Program-made: the position numbers and the translations under genes
Shown: one piece after another, positions 49,482-58,686 of the stretch
Numbering within the stretch: the stretch's first letter is position 1
How the letters are laid out: each line of letters opens with the position of its first letter
Notes under the pieces: model-generated
Databases searched by the model: none
The model's input: only the letters and a program-made list of their open reading frames with translations
What the model was told of the DNA's origin: nothing
NCBI RefSeq assembly: GCF_031456545.1
Contig: NZ_JAVDUV010000001.1
Location: 62,001-126,000 of the forward strand
DNA: 64,000 nucleotides
Source of the DNA: Agromyces sp. 3263
GTDB taxonomy: Bacteria; Actinomycetota; Actinomycetes; Actinomycetales; Microbacteriaceae
Direction: 5' to 3'

Positions 49482-50879
49482 TCAGTCGTCGGATGCCGCG
49501 AACATCACGCCCGGGTTCAGGATGCCGGTCGGGTCGAAGAGTTCCTTGATCCCGCGCTGCAGGCCGAACGAGTCGTCGCCGAGTTCGTCGGCGAGCCATC
49601 GGCGCTTGAGGATGCCCACCCCGTGCTCGCCCGTGAGGGTGCCACCGAGGGCCACCGCGGCGCGGAACAGGTCGTCGGCCGCGGCCCAGACATCCGACGG
49701 CACCTCGTCGCCCGTGAACACGAAGTTCGGGTGCAGGTTGCCATCGCCCGCGTGCGCGATCGTGGGGATCTCGATGCCGTACCGCGCGCCGATCTCCTCG
49801 ATGGCGCGGAACATCTCGGGCAGGCGCGAACGCGGCACCGCCACGTCCTCGATGAGCACGTTGCCCGAGGCGGCGAGCGCGGGGTGCATCGCGCGGCGGA
49901 TGTCGAGCAGGCGCTCGCCCGTCGCGGCATCCGTCGACACCGAGACCCGCCCGCCCGCGGCGGCGAACGCGTCGGCGATGCGTGCGGCCTCCTCGGCGGA
50001 GCCGCCGTCGTCGCTCTGCGCGAGCAGGAACGCCTCGCCGATCTCCGTCTGCTCGAGCGGCGTGCCGGCGAGCGCCGCGTCGCCGAGGTGTGCGGCGATG
50101 CGGGCGAGCGCGGCGGCGTCGATGAGCTCGAGCACCGCCGGGCGGATGCGGGCGGCCGTGACGGCAGCGGATGCCGCGGCGGCGGCCTCGACGCCCGGGA
50201 ACGCCGCGGCGACGGTGACGACCTCGCCCGGCACGATGGGACGCAGCCGCACCGTCGCCTCGACGATGACGCCGAGGGTGCCCTCGGACCCGGTGAGGAG
50301 CGCCGTCAGGTCGTAGCCGGTGACGCCCTTCACGGTGCGATGTCCCGTGCGCAGCACCCGGCCGTCGGCGAGCACGACGGCCAGTCCCAGCACCGCCTCC
50401 CGGGTCACGCCGTACTTCGCGCAGAGCAGGCCGCCGGCGTTCGTGGCGATGTTGCCGCCGATCGACGAGATGGCCCGGCTCGCCGGATCGGGCGCGAACC
50501 AGAGGCCGAGCGGCGCGAGCGCGTCGTTGAGGTCGCCGTTGAGCACGCCCGGTTCGACGACGGCGAGCTCGTCGGCCTCGGAGACCTCGAGGATGCGGTT
50601 CATCCGCGAGACGTCGAGCACGATCGCGCCGGGGCTCGCGATCGCGCCGCCTGCCAGGCCCGTGCCGGCGCCGCGCGGCACGACCGGCGTGCGGGTCTCG
50701 TGGGCGAGGCGCAGCACGGCCTGCACCTCGCCGACGGATGCCGCGTGCACGACGGCGAGCGGCCGGCTCGCGCTGCGCCATCCGGAACGATCCTCCCGGC
50801 TCGCGTCGAGGGCGGCGGGGTCGGTGGTGACGGATGCCCCGAGGGCGTCCCGGAGGCGGTCGAGCAGGTCCTGGGGCAT
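49482..50879 (-). CDS. FAD-linked oxidase (GlcD / D-lactate dehydrogenase-like)
   Basis: 465 residues. The PCMH-type FAD domain shows RTPVVPRGAGTGLAGGAIAS, SSIGGNIATNAGGLLCAKYG and GVTGYDLTALLTGSEGTLGV. The C-terminal FAD_oxidase_C domain has IPTIAHAGDGNLHPN, with the substrate His and Glu in GEHGVGILKRRWL. Oxidises a 2-hydroxy acid such as glycolate or D-lactate; the exact substrate is not set. Divergent from Ada-AlkA with a 94-base gap. Ends with no iron-sulfur domain, unlike GlcDF fusions. Confidence 0.93.
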   Translation of the reverse strand: MPQDLLDRLRDALGASVTTDPAALDASREDRSGWRSASRPLAVVHAASVGEVQAVLRLAHETRTPVVPRGAGTGLAGGAIASPGAIVLDVSRMNRILEVSEADELAVVEPGVLNGDLNDALAPLGLWFAPDPASRAISSIGGNIATNAGGLLCAKYGVTREAVLGLAVVLADGRVLRTGHRTVKGVTGYDLTALLTGSEGTLGVIVEATVRLRPIVPGEVVTVAAAFPGVEAAAAASAAVTAARIRPAVLELIDAAALARIAAHLGDAALAGTPLEQTEIGEAFLLAQSDDGGSAEEAARIADAFAAAGGRVSVSTDAATGERLLDIRRAMHPALAASGNVLIEDVAVPRSRLPEMFRAIEEIGARYGIEIPTIAHAGDGNLHPNFVFTGDEVPSDVWAAADDLFRAAVALGGTLTGEHGVGILKRRWLADELGDDSFGLQRGIKELFDPTGILNPGVMFAASDD

Positions 50880-50973
50880 CCCTCCACGCTAGCCTCAACG
50901 GCCGGGTGGCCGGCGACGCGGCCATGTCCGATTCCCGCCGGTCGATGTCGGTCGTGCGTGCGAGGCTTGACGC

Positions 50974-52557
50974 ATGACGCCCCATCCCGCCACGATCCCG
51001 AGCCCGGCCCGCACCGTCGGACGCGCCGCCGACCCGCTCGCCGACCCGGTGTTCGCCGAGCGCTACCGGGCGATGCAGGCCCGCGACGCACGGTTCGACG
51101 GCCAGTTCATCACCGGCGTGCACTCCACCGGCATCTACTGCCGCCCGAGCTGCCCGGCCGTCGCGCCGAAGCCGTCGAACGTGAGCTTCTACCTCACCGC
51201 CGCCGCCGCGCACGAAGCCGGGCTGCGCGCCTGCAAGCGGTGCCTGCCCGATGCGGTGCCCGGGTCACCCGAGTGGGACCTCCGCGACGACCTCGCGGCG
51301 CGTGCCATGCGGCTCATCGCCGACGGCATCGTCGAGCGGGAGGGCGTGCCGGGCCTCGCGGCCCGCCTCGGCTACACGCCGCGCCACCTCACCAGGGTGC
51401 TCACCGCCGAGCTCGGAGCGGGCCCGCTCGCGCTGTCGCGGGCCCACCGCGCGCAGACGGCGCGCGCGCTGCTCAACTCGACGGCGCTGCCGGTCGCCGA
51501 TGTCGCGTTCGCGGCGGGCTTCGGCAGCATCCGGCAGTTCAACGACACCATCCGCGCGGTCTACGAGCGCAGCCCGCTCGAGCTGCGCGCGGCGGCACGG
51601 CTCCGCGATCGAGCGACGGTCGCGGCGGTCGACGCCGACGACGACGCGGTCGCGGGCGACGCCCACGCCGGCGTCGTGCACCTGCGGCTCCCGGCCAGGG
51701 CACCCTTCGACGTCGCGGGGGTGTTCGCGTGGCTCGGCGCGCGCGCCCTCGACGGCGTCGAAGAGGCCGGGCCGCTGCGGTACCGGCGCACGCTCCGACT
51801 GCCGGGCGGTGCGGCGCTCGTGCGGTTGGAGGCCGCAGGCGATGCGGGCAGCCCCGCCATCGACGTCCACGCGCGACTCGCCACGCTCGCCGACCTCCCC
51901 CCGCTCGTCGCCCGCGTGCGCCGGCTCTTCGACCTCGATGCCGATGCCGTGGCGATCGACGCCGCCCTGTCGGCCGATCCGCGGCTCGCGGCATCCGTCG
52001 CCGCCGTGCCCGGCATCAGGGTGCCCGGATGCCTCGACCCCCACGAGCTCGTCTTCCGCGCGCTCATCGGGCAGCAGGTCTCGGTGAAGGCGGCGCGCAC
52101 GGCGCTCGCGCGGCTCGCCGCCGAACTCGGCGATCGCATCGGCGGTGGCGGAAGTGGCGGCCAGGCGGGCGACGGGCCCACGCTGCTCTTCCCGACGGCG
52201 GGAGCCATCGCCGCCCAGGGCGAACGGGTGCTGCGCGGGCCGGCTGCGCGCATCCGCACGATCGTCGACGTGGCACGTCGGCTCGATGCGGGCGACCTGG
52301 TCGTGGCCCCCGAGCGTGAGCGCGACGAGCTGGCCCGCGACCTCCTCTCGGTGCCGGGCATCGGGCCGTGGACGGCGGGCTACGTGGCGATGCGCGTCAC
52401 GCGTGCGCCCGACGTGCTGCTCACGGGCGACCTCGCCCTGCGCAACGGTGCCGTCGCGCTCGGCCTGCCCCGAGACGCGTCCCGCCTCGCGGCCGAGGGC
52501 GCGCGGTGGGCGCCGTGGCGGAGCTACGCGTCGATGCACCTCTGGCGCGCCGCGTAG
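50974..52557 (+). CDS. Ada-AlkA fusion: methylation-responsive regulator and 3-methyladenine DNA glycosylase
   Basis: 527 residues. The Ada zinc domain has Cys56, Cys60, Cys87 and Cys90 (YCRPSC and CKRC), the methyl-phosphotriester acceptor site. An AraC-type DNA-binding region follows at ~100-195 ([19 protein letters not shown]). An AlkA N-terminal domain spans ~225-330, and the HhH-GPD glycosylase ~340-527 has [17 protein letters not shown] with the catalytic Asp near 485 in TGDLALRNG. It removes alkylated bases and induces the response. No methyltransferase (PCHRV) domain is present here. Confidence 0.94.
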   Translation: MTPHPATIPSPARTVGRAADPLADPVFAERYRAMQARDARFDGQFITGVHSTGIYCRPSCPAVAPKPSNVSFYLTAAAAHEAGLRACKRCLPDAVPGSPEWDLRDDLAARAMRLIADGIVEREGVPGLAARLGYTPRHLTRVLTAELGAGPLALSRAHRAQTARALLNSTALPVADVAFAAGFGSIRQFNDTIRAVYERSPLELRAAARLRDRATVAAVDADDDAVAGDAHAGVVHLRLPARAPFDVAGVFAWLGARALDGVEEAGPLRYRRTLRLPGGAALVRLEAAGDAGSPAIDVHARLATLADLPPLVARVRRLFDLDADAVAIDAALSADPRLAASVAAVPGIRVPGCLDPHELVFRALIGQQVSVKAARTALARLAAELGDRIGGGGSGGQAGDGPTLLFPTAGAIAAQGERVLRGPAARIRTIVDVARRLDAGDLVVAPERERDELARDLLSVPGIGPWTAGYVAMRVTRAPDVLLTGDLALRNGAVALGLPRDASRLAAEGARWAPWRSYASMHLWRAA

Positions 52558-52634
52558 TCATGCTTGTCGACATCGCGTCGCTCGCACCGGCCTTCGTTGT
52601 ACGCCGTGCACAGACGAGCGAGCCCGGCGGCCGA

Positions 52635-52640
52635 TAGCCT
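52635..52640 (+). promoter_or_regulatory. -10 box TAGCCT of a leaderless promoter
   Basis: TAGCCT is followed by six bases (AGACAG) and the GTG of the FAH-family gene at 52647. Confidence 0.55.
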
Positions 52641-52646
52641 AGACAG

Positions 52647-53522
52647 GTGAGATTCGCGCACCTCAGAGTCGAAGGCCAGACGACCCCTCGGCTCGCGGCG
52701 GTGGTGGCGGAGTCGGCGCTCTTCCTCGACGAAGTCATGGAATGCGCGCCGCGCGACCTGCAGGATCTCATCGAACGCGGCCCCGAGGGGCTCGACGAGG
52801 TGCGCACCGTGGTCGACGCGTCGCTCGCCGCCGGCGCCGAACTCGCGCCCGTCTCCGAGCTGCGGCACTCCTCGGCGGTGCTGCGGCCCGCCCAGGTCAT
52901 CGCCATCGGCGCGAACTACGCCGCCCACGCGTCGGAGCTGAAGCTCCGCTCCGAGACCGCGATGACGATCTTCTCGCTCTGGCCCAACTCCCTCGCCGGC
53001 CACGGCGGCACCACCACCTGGCCCGAGGACCTCACCTCGCAGGTCGACTACGAGGCGGAGCTCGGCGTCATCATCGGCCGGCCCGCCCGTGGCGTGCACG
53101 TGCGCGACGCCCTCGACTACGTGTGGGGCTACACCGTCGTCAACGACATCACGGCGCGGGACCTGCAGTTCAGTGAGGCCCAGTGGTCGCGGTGCAAGTC
53201 GTTCGACGGCTTCACCCCGACGGGGCCGGTCGTCGTGACCGCCGACGAGATCCCCGACCCCCAGGACCTCTGGCTCACGACGAACCTCGACGGCCGGATC
53301 CTGCAGGACGCCTCGACGAACGAGATGGTGCGCGGCGTGGCCGAGATCATCTCGTACCTCTCCCGCTCGGCGACGATCCCCGCGGGCACGCTCATCTCCA
53401 CGGGCAGCCCTGGCGGCGCCGGCTACTCGCGCAATCCGCAGGTGTTCCTCCGCGACGGGTCGACCGTCACCGTGTCGGTGGAGGGCATCGGCTCCCTCAC
53501 CACGCACTGCCGCGTCATCTGA
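52647..53522 (+). CDS. fumarylacetoacetate hydrolase (FAH) family protein
   Basis: 291 residues from a GTG. The FAH core shows VIAIGANYAAHASE (the usual GxNYxxH motif with active-site His), YEAELGVIIGRPARGV with metal-binding Glu, YTVVNDITARDLQ with Asp, and AGTLISTGSPGGAGYSR at the end. The family hydrolyses or decarboxylates acylpyruvates, 2-oxo-hept-3-ene dioates and related diketones. No aromatic-degradation genes are beside it, so a housekeeping acylpyruvase/oxaloacetate tautomerase-like role is possible. Leaderless; ends at a hairpin terminator. Confidence 0.93.
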   Translation: MRFAHLRVEGQTTPRLAAVVAESALFLDEVMECAPRDLQDLIERGPEGLDEVRTVVDASLAAGAELAPVSELRHSSAVLRPAQVIAIGANYAAHASELKLRSETAMTIFSLWPNSLAGHGGTTTWPEDLTSQVDYEAELGVIIGRPARGVHVRDALDYVWGYTVVNDITARDLQFSEAQWSRCKSFDGFTPTGPVVVTADEIPDPQDLWLTTNLDGRILQDASTNEMVRGVAEIISYLSRSATIPAGTLISTGSPGGAGYSRNPQVFLRDGSTVTVSVEGIGSLTTHCRVI

Positions 53523-53573
53523 GGTCGTCGCCTGCCCGGGGCGACGAGCCCGGGCGCGAGCACGAGGCGCACG

Positions 53574-53610
53574 CGGCATCCGGCGTGCGATACGCGTGCG
53601 CCGGATGCCG
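53574..53610. terminator. bidirectional hairpin terminator
   Basis: 12-base arms CGGCATCCGGCG (53574-53585) and CGCCGGATGCCG (53599-53610) between the converging FAH-family and aspA genes; again with GGCATCC/GGATGCC. Confidence 0.75.
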
Positions 53611-53616
53611 GACGGC

Positions 53617-55083
53617 TCACTCGTGCGGTTCGCCCTGCAGGTCGATCACCGGAATCGCGCTCGTGACCGGGTGGATGCCCGAGAGACGCGACGGCGCCAG
53701 CTGGCGCTCGACGTCCTGACGCGTCATGAGGCCCGCCTCGACCACGAGGTCGGCGACCGGACGACCGGTGGCGAGCGCCTCCTTCGCGAGCGTCGAGGCC
53801 GCACCGTAGCCGATGAACGGGATGAGGGCCGTGATGACGCCGACGCTCGAGGCCACCATGGCGCCGAGTCGTTCGACGTTCGCGGTGATGCCGTCGACGC
53901 AGTTCACCCGCAGCGTCCAGCACGCCTGGCGCATCCAGGTGATCGACTGCAGCAGCGAGTGCGCGATGACCGGCTCGAACGCGTTGAGCTGCAACTGTCC
54001 CGCCTCGGCCGCCATGGTCACCGTGACGTCCGTGCCCGCGATCGCATAGGCGACCTGGCTCACGGCCTCGGGGATGACGGGGTTCACCTTGCCGGGCATG
54101 ATGCTCGAGCCCGCCTGCCGCGGCGGCAGGTTGATCTCGCCGAACCCGGCCTGCGGACCGGACGACAGCAGCCGCAGGTCGTTGCAGATCTTCGAGAGCT
54201 TGATGGCGCTGCGCTTCAGCGAGCCCGAGAACGACATGAACGCGCCCGCGTCGCTGGTCGACTCGATGAGGTCGGGCGCCGACTCGAGGCTGAGCCCGGT
54301 GATCGCGTTGAGGTGGCGCACCGCGGCCGCCCCGTACCCCGGGTCGGCGGTGATGCCCGTGCCGATGGCCGTGGCGCCCAGGTTGATCTCCGAGAGCAGC
54401 CAGATGGTCTCGGTGAGCCGGGCGTGATCCTCGCCGAGCGTCGTGGCGAACCCGTGGAACTCCTGCCCGAGCGTCATCGGCACGGCATCCTGCAGCTGCG
54501 TGCGACCGACCTTGAGGACCTCGTGGAACTCGTCGGCCTTGCGCAGGAACGACTGCCGCAGCAGCTCGAGCTCGGTGAGGAGCGTCGCCAGGGAGAAGGC
54601 CAGCGCGATCTTCAGCGCGGTCGGGTAGGTGTCGTTCGTCGACTGGCTGCGGTTCACGTCGTCGATGGGATGGAGGATGTCGTAGCGGCCCTTGTCGTAG
54701 CCGGCGAGCTCGAGCGCGACGTTCGTGATGACCTCGTTCGCGTTCATGTTCGTCGACGTGCCGGCGCCGCCCTGGATGACGCCGACGACGAACTGGTCGT
54801 GGAAGTCGCCGTCGATGATGCGCTGGCAGGCCTGGTCGATGAAGGCGGCCTTCGTGTCGCTCAGCACGCCGACCTCGCGATTGGCGCGCGCAGCGGCCTG
54901 CTTGACTGAGGCGAGCGCCCGGATCAGTTCGGGGTAGACGGAGATGGGTCGCTTCGAGATCGGGAAGTTCTCGAGCGCTCGCATCGTGTGCACGCCCCAG
55001 TAGGCGTCGGCGGGCACCTCCACGGTGCCGAGCGAGTCGGTCTCCACCCGGGTCGCGGTGCCGGGGTCGACGGGGAGCTTCAC
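53617..55083 (-). CDS. aspA: aspartate ammonia-lyase
   Basis: 488 residues. Converts L-aspartate to fumarate and ammonia as a cytoplasmic homotetramer. Signatures include the superfamily GSSIMPGKVNP loop, GGAGTSTNMNANEVI, RSQSTNDTYPTALKI and KVGRTQLQDAVPMTLGQEF, the aspartase/fumarase active-site regions. I choose the GTG at 55083 because GGAGGAGGAG lies five bases upstream and the start then matches aspartase length; an ATG at 55134 is the alternative. Terminator downstream is shared with the FAH gene. Confidence 0.94.
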   Translation of the reverse strand: MKLPVDPGTATRVETDSLGTVEVPADAYWGVHTMRALENFPISKRPISVYPELIRALASVKQAAARANREVGVLSDTKAAFIDQACQRIIDGDFHDQFVVGVIQGGAGTSTNMNANEVITNVALELAGYDKGRYDILHPIDDVNRSQSTNDTYPTALKIALAFSLATLLTELELLRQSFLRKADEFHEVLKVGRTQLQDAVPMTLGQEFHGFATTLGEDHARLTETIWLLSEINLGATAIGTGITADPGYGAAAVRHLNAITGLSLESAPDLIESTSDAGAFMSFSGSLKRSAIKLSKICNDLRLLSSGPQAGFGEINLPPRQAGSSIMPGKVNPVIPEAVSQVAYAIAGTDVTVTMAAEAGQLQLNAFEPVIAHSLLQSITWMRQACWTLRVNCVDGITANVERLGAMVASSVGVITALIPFIGYGAASTLAKEALATGRPVADLVVEAGLMTRQDVERQLAPSRLSGIHPVTSAIPVIDLQGEPHE

Positions 55084-55317
55084 GTGCTCCTCCTCCGCAA
55101 TCAGGTGGTCGGGCAGGTGGTCGGGTCGGGTCATCGACACGGTTGGGCTCCATTGCCTCGTACGCGCGGGATCGCCGCGCTGGGTGTGCACGCGGGGTCG
55201 CCGCGCTGGTACTCGTCTCCGAGCCTACCGCCGACCGTCGTGGACGGCAGGGCCGCCGGCCCCCGCTCGGCGCCCGGTCGGTGCCGGGTCGGTGCCCGGT
55301 GGGCCGGGACGCGACGA

Positions 55318-55348
55318 ACGGGCCGCCCCCGCGTGGGGAGCGGCCCGT
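55318..55348 (-). terminator. hairpin terminator of the DUF4190 gene
   Basis: Arms ACGGGCCGC (55318-55326) and GCGGCCCGT (55340-55348), with inner CCCC/GGGG pairing. Placed downstream of the DUF4190 gene; the rest of the 291-base stretch 55084-55374 between aspA and DUF4190 shows only CGGTCGGTGCC-type short repeats. Confidence 0.7.
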
Positions 55349-55374
55349 CCTGGACGTGCGACGCGAGCGTGCGA

Positions 55375-55710
55375 TCAGAGGAACGCGAACGGCAGCATCG
55401 CAAGGCCGAAGACCAGCGCGCCGATGGTGAAGAGCACCGTGCCGGCGAGCATGACGCCGTTGAGGACGATGCCCCAGATCGCCATCGTGCGCGACTGCGG
55501 CTCGCGCTGCAGGGCCATGACGCCGAGCACGAGGCCGGCGACCGGCACGAAGAAGGTCGAGCTCGCGACGATCGAGACGAGGCCGAGCACGAGGCTGGCG
55601 ATGCTGAACCCGCGCGACTCCGCCGTGGGCGCGGCTCCCGGCGCGGAGGGGTTCGGCTCGCCGAACGGCGCCTGCGGCTGCGAGGTGGGCGTTGCGGTGG
55701 TCATGGTCAT
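55375..55710 (-). CDS. DUF4190-domain membrane protein
   Basis: 111 residues. A ~35-residue Pro/Ala-rich cytoplasmic start is followed by two hydrophobic segments (GFSIASLVLGLVSIVASSTF then MLAGTVLFTIGALVFGLAML) around a short loop with MALQREPQSRTMAIWG. This matches the DUF4190 pattern of small actinobacterial membrane proteins of unknown role. AGGAGAAC precedes the ATG at 55710; an ATG at 55704 is also possible. Confidence 0.85.
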   Translation of the reverse strand: MTMTTATPTSQPQAPFGEPNPSAPGAAPTAESRGFSIASLVLGLVSIVASSTFFVPVAGLVLGVMALQREPQSRTMAIWGIVLNGVMLAGTVLFTIGALVFGLAMLPFAFL

Positions 55711-55872
55711 GTTCTCCTGTTCGTGGGGTGTGCTTCGACGCTACGGATGCCGCATGGCCGGCGACATGGGGCTATCCCCCCGATCGCGCGGCGGCACGCC
55801 CGACCACGCTCGGGTGGCGCCCTCCCCGACGGATACGATCGCAGGGATTCGGCCCCTCACGATCGGAGCAGC

Positions 55873-57219
55873 ATGCACCTGCCCTGGACCGTCCACGGCG
55901 ACGGAGCCCACGTCGCGCCCGGCGAGGTCGTCGCGCCCGGCGAGCGGCTGAGCTGGCCGCGCACCATCGGCCTCGGCGCCCAGCACGTCGTCGCGATGTT
56001 CGGCGCGACCTTCCTCGTGCCCATCCTCACGGGCTTCCCACCCGCGACGACCCTGTTCTTCTCGGGGGTCGGCACGATCCTGTTCCTCGTCATCACGCGC
56101 AATCGGGTGCCGAGCTACCTGGGATCCTCCTTCGCGTTCATCGCGCCGATCCTCGCGGCGATGGCCGCCGACGTCGACGACCCCATGGGCGCGGCCCTGT
56201 TCGGCATCGTCGTCGTGGGCATCCTGCTCGCCCTCGTCGGCCTGATCGTGCAGTGGGGCGGCACCGGCTGGATCGACGCGCTCATGCCACCGGTCGTCGC
56301 GGGTGCCATCGTCGCACTGATCGGGTTCAACCTCGCGCCGGTGGCGAAGTCGAACTTCGAGCAGGCGCCGCTCACGGCCCTGATCACGCTCACCGCGGTC
56401 ATCGTCGCGAGCGTCGCCTTCCGCGGCATCCTCGGGCGCATGTCGATCCTGCTCGGCGTCGTGATCGGCTACGTCGCCGCGGTCGTGCAGGGCGAGGTCG
56501 ACTTCGGCGCGGTGGCGGATGCCGCGTGGGTGGGCCTGCCGCAGTTCCACCTCCCGGCGAACCCGTTCGCCGACAGCGCCGTCTGGGGCATGCTGCCGGC
56601 GTTCCTGCCCGTGGTGCTCGTGCTCATCGCGGAGAACGTGGGCCACATCAAGGGCGTCGCGCAGATGACGGATGCGTCGATCAACGCATCCACCGGACGC
56701 GCGCTGTTCTCCGACGGGCTCGCCACCACGATCGCGGGCTTCTTCGGCGGCTCGGGCACCACGACATACGGAGAGAACATCGGCGTCATGGCCGCCACGC
56801 GCGTGTACTCGACGGCGGCCTATTGGGTCGCCGGTCTCTTCGCCGTGCTGCTCGGCCTCTCACCCAAGGTGGGGGCGGTGATCAACACCATCCCGCCGGG
56901 CGTGCTCGGCGGCATCACCACCGCGCTCTACGGCCTGATCGGCATCATCGGCGTGAAGATCTGGATCGACAACCGGGTCGACTTCACGAGCCCGGTGAAC
57001 CAGTTCACCGCCGCGACGGCGCTCATCATCGGCATCGCCGACTTCACGTTCAGCTTCGGTGAGGTGTCGTTCAACGGCATCGCGCTCGGCACGATCGCCG
57101 CCATCGTCATCTACCACCTCATGCGCGGCATCGCCCGCGTGCGGGGCACCGACGGCGCGCCGGCCGCGCGACCGGATCAGCCGCCGAGCAGCGTCTCGAT
57201 CGGGCCCCGCACGAAGTAG
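55873..57219 (+). CDS. uracil/xanthine permease family transporter (NCS2, UraA-like)
   Basis: 448 residues with about twelve to fourteen hydrophobic segments. Family marks are GLGAQHVVAMFGATFLVPIL near the N-terminus, YLGSSFAFIAPILAA, the substrate/proton segment VVLVLIAENVGHIKGVAQM with Glu, and FFGGSGTTTYGENIGVMAAT with the NxGxxxxT-like signature, cut here to its core. Imports uracil or a related base with a proton. CGGAG lies before the ATG. The last 43 bases overlap the opposing NCS2 gene, so the C-terminal tail is encoded over that gene's end. Confidence 0.94.
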   Translation: MHLPWTVHGDGAHVAPGEVVAPGERLSWPRTIGLGAQHVVAMFGATFLVPILTGFPPATTLFFSGVGTILFLVITRNRVPSYLGSSFAFIAPILAAMAADVDDPMGAALFGIVVVGILLALVGLIVQWGGTGWIDALMPPVVAGAIVALIGFNLAPVAKSNFEQAPLTALITLTAVIVASVAFRGILGRMSILLGVVIGYVAAVVQGEVDFGAVADAAWVGLPQFHLPANPFADSAVWGMLPAFLPVVLVLIAENVGHIKGVAQMTDASINASTGRALFSDGLATTIAGFFGGSGTTTYGENIGVMAATRVYSTAAYWVAGLFAVLLGLSPKVGAVINTIPPGVLGGITTALYGLIGIIGVKIWIDNRVDFTSPVNQFTAATALIIGIADFTFSFGEVSFNGIALGTIAAIVIYHLMRGIARVRGTDGAPAARPDQPPSSVSIGPRTK

Positions 57220-58631
57220 ACGAGGAATCCGGCGGCGACGATCCAGAGCAGCGGGCTGATCTCGCGGGCCTTGCCCGAGCACGAGCGGATGACCACCCAG
57301 CTGATGAAGCCCGCCCCGATGCCGTTGGCGATGGAGTAGGTGAGCGGCATCACCGTGATGGTGAGGAACACGGGCAGCAGGACCGAGAAGTCGACGAGGT
57401 CGATGCCGCGGATCTGCGCCATCATCAGCGCGCCCACGATGACGAGCGCCGCGGCGGCGACCTCCGACGGCACGATGGAGGTCAGCGGCGTGAAGAACAT
57501 CGCGAGCAGGAACAGTGCGCCGGTCACGAGGTTCGCGAGGCCCGTGCGCGCGCCCTCGCCGATGCCCGCACCGGACTCGATGAACACCGTGTTCGACGAG
57601 CTCGACGTGAATCCGCCGGCGACGGCGCCGACGCCCTCGACGATCAGCGCGGAGCGCAGGCGCGGGAAGTCGCCGCGCTCGTCGGCGAGGCCCGCCTCCT
57701 TGGACAGGCCCGTGAGCGTGCCCATCGCGTCGAAGAAGTTCGTGAACACCAGGGTGAAGACGAGCATGAGCGCGGCGAGCACGCCGATCCGCTCGAAGCT
57801 GCCGAAGCTCACCTGGCCGACGAGCGAGAGGTCGGGCAGGCTCACCCACTGCTCGGGCAGCGCGGGCACCGAGAGTCCCCAGCCGCCGTCGTTGTCGACC
57901 TTGGAGCCGAAGTGCCAGATGGCCTCGGCGATGAGGGCCAGCACCGTGCCGCTCAGCAGGCCGATGAGGATCGCCCCGCGCACCTTGCGCGCGACGAGGA
58001 TGCCCGTGAGCAGGAGGGTGACGACGAACACCAGCGTCGGCACGGTGGCGATGGAGCCGCCGACTCCCAGCCCGACGGGCGGCGACGACAGACCCGTCGA
58101 TGTGACGAATCCCGCGTCGACGAACCCGATGAAGGCGATGAACAGGCCGATGCCCACGGTGATGGCGATCTTCAGCTGCAGCGGCACGGCGTCGAAGATG
58201 AGCCGCCGCAGCCCGGTCGCGGCGAGCAGCACGATGATGAGGCCGTTGATGAGCACGAGTCCCATGGCCTCGGGCCAGGTGACCTGGCCGACGACGCTCA
58301 CCGCGAGGAACGAGTTGATGCCGAGGCCCGCGGCGAAGGCGAACGGCAGCCGCGCCACCACGCCGAACAGGATCGTCATGACCCCGGCGGTCAGGGCGGT
58401 GACCGCGGCGACCTGGGCGAACCCGAGCTGGTCGCCATTCACGTCGGTCGCGCTCGACAGGATGATCGGGTTCAGGATGACGATGTAGGCCATCGTCACG
58501 AACGTGACGAGGCCGCCGCGCACCTCGGCGCCCACGGACGAGCCGCGTGCGGTGATCTCGAAGAAGCGGTCGAGGGCGGACGTCGAGCGCGGGCTCTCGG
58601 GCGGGACGTCGGTACCGGTGGAAGTCGTCAC
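57177..58631 (-). CDS. purine permease (NCS2, AzgA-like)
   Basis: 484 residues from a GTG. The N-terminal STALDRFFEITARGSSVGAE and TYIIxxNP-like MAYIVILNPIILS are typical of the adenine/guanine/hypoxanthine AzgA branch. Other marks are GLGINSFLAVSVVGQ and GAGIGEGARTGLANLVTGAL. About thirteen membrane spans. Brings purine bases in with protons. A TAGGGT box six bases before the GTG gives a leaderless start. The stop lies inside the convergent UraA-like gene (overlap 57177-57219). Confidence 0.93.
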   Translation of the reverse strand: MTTSTGTDVPPESPRSTSALDRFFEITARGSSVGAEVRGGLVTFVTMAYIVILNPIILSSATDVNGDQLGFAQVAAVTALTAGVMTILFGVVARLPFAFAAGLGINSFLAVSVVGQVTWPEAMGLVLINGLIIVLLAATGLRRLIFDAVPLQLKIAITVGIGLFIAFIGFVDAGFVTSTGLSSPPVGLGVGGSIATVPTLVFVVTLLLTGILVARKVRGAILIGLLSGTVLALIAEAIWHFGSKVDNDGGWGLSVPALPEQWVSLPDLSLVGQVSFGSFERIGVLAALMLVFTLVFTNFFDAMGTLTGLSKEAGLADERGDFPRLRSALIVEGVGAVAGGFTSSSSNTVFIESGAGIGEGARTGLANLVTGALFLLAMFFTPLTSIVPSEVAAAALVIVGALMMAQIRGIDLVDFSVLLPVFLTITVMPLTYSIANGIGAGFISWVVIRSCSGKAREISPLLWIVAAGFLVYFVRGPIETLLGG

Positions 58632-58637
58632 GCGACG

Positions 58638-58643
58638 ACCCTA
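58638..58643 (-). promoter_or_regulatory. -10 box TAGGGT of a leaderless promoter
   Basis: On the minus strand TAGGGT is followed by six bases and the GTG of the purine permease gene at 58631. Confidence 0.5.
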
Positions 58644-58686
58644 GCCGCGCATCGGCTGACGCTGCACACCTGAGGGATCCTCTGCG

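Noticed and set aside
49402..51213. Long minus-strand Arg-rich frame over the FAD oxidase and Ada-AlkA genes
   Set aside because: No domain pattern; both strands' real genes with intact motifs are in other frames.
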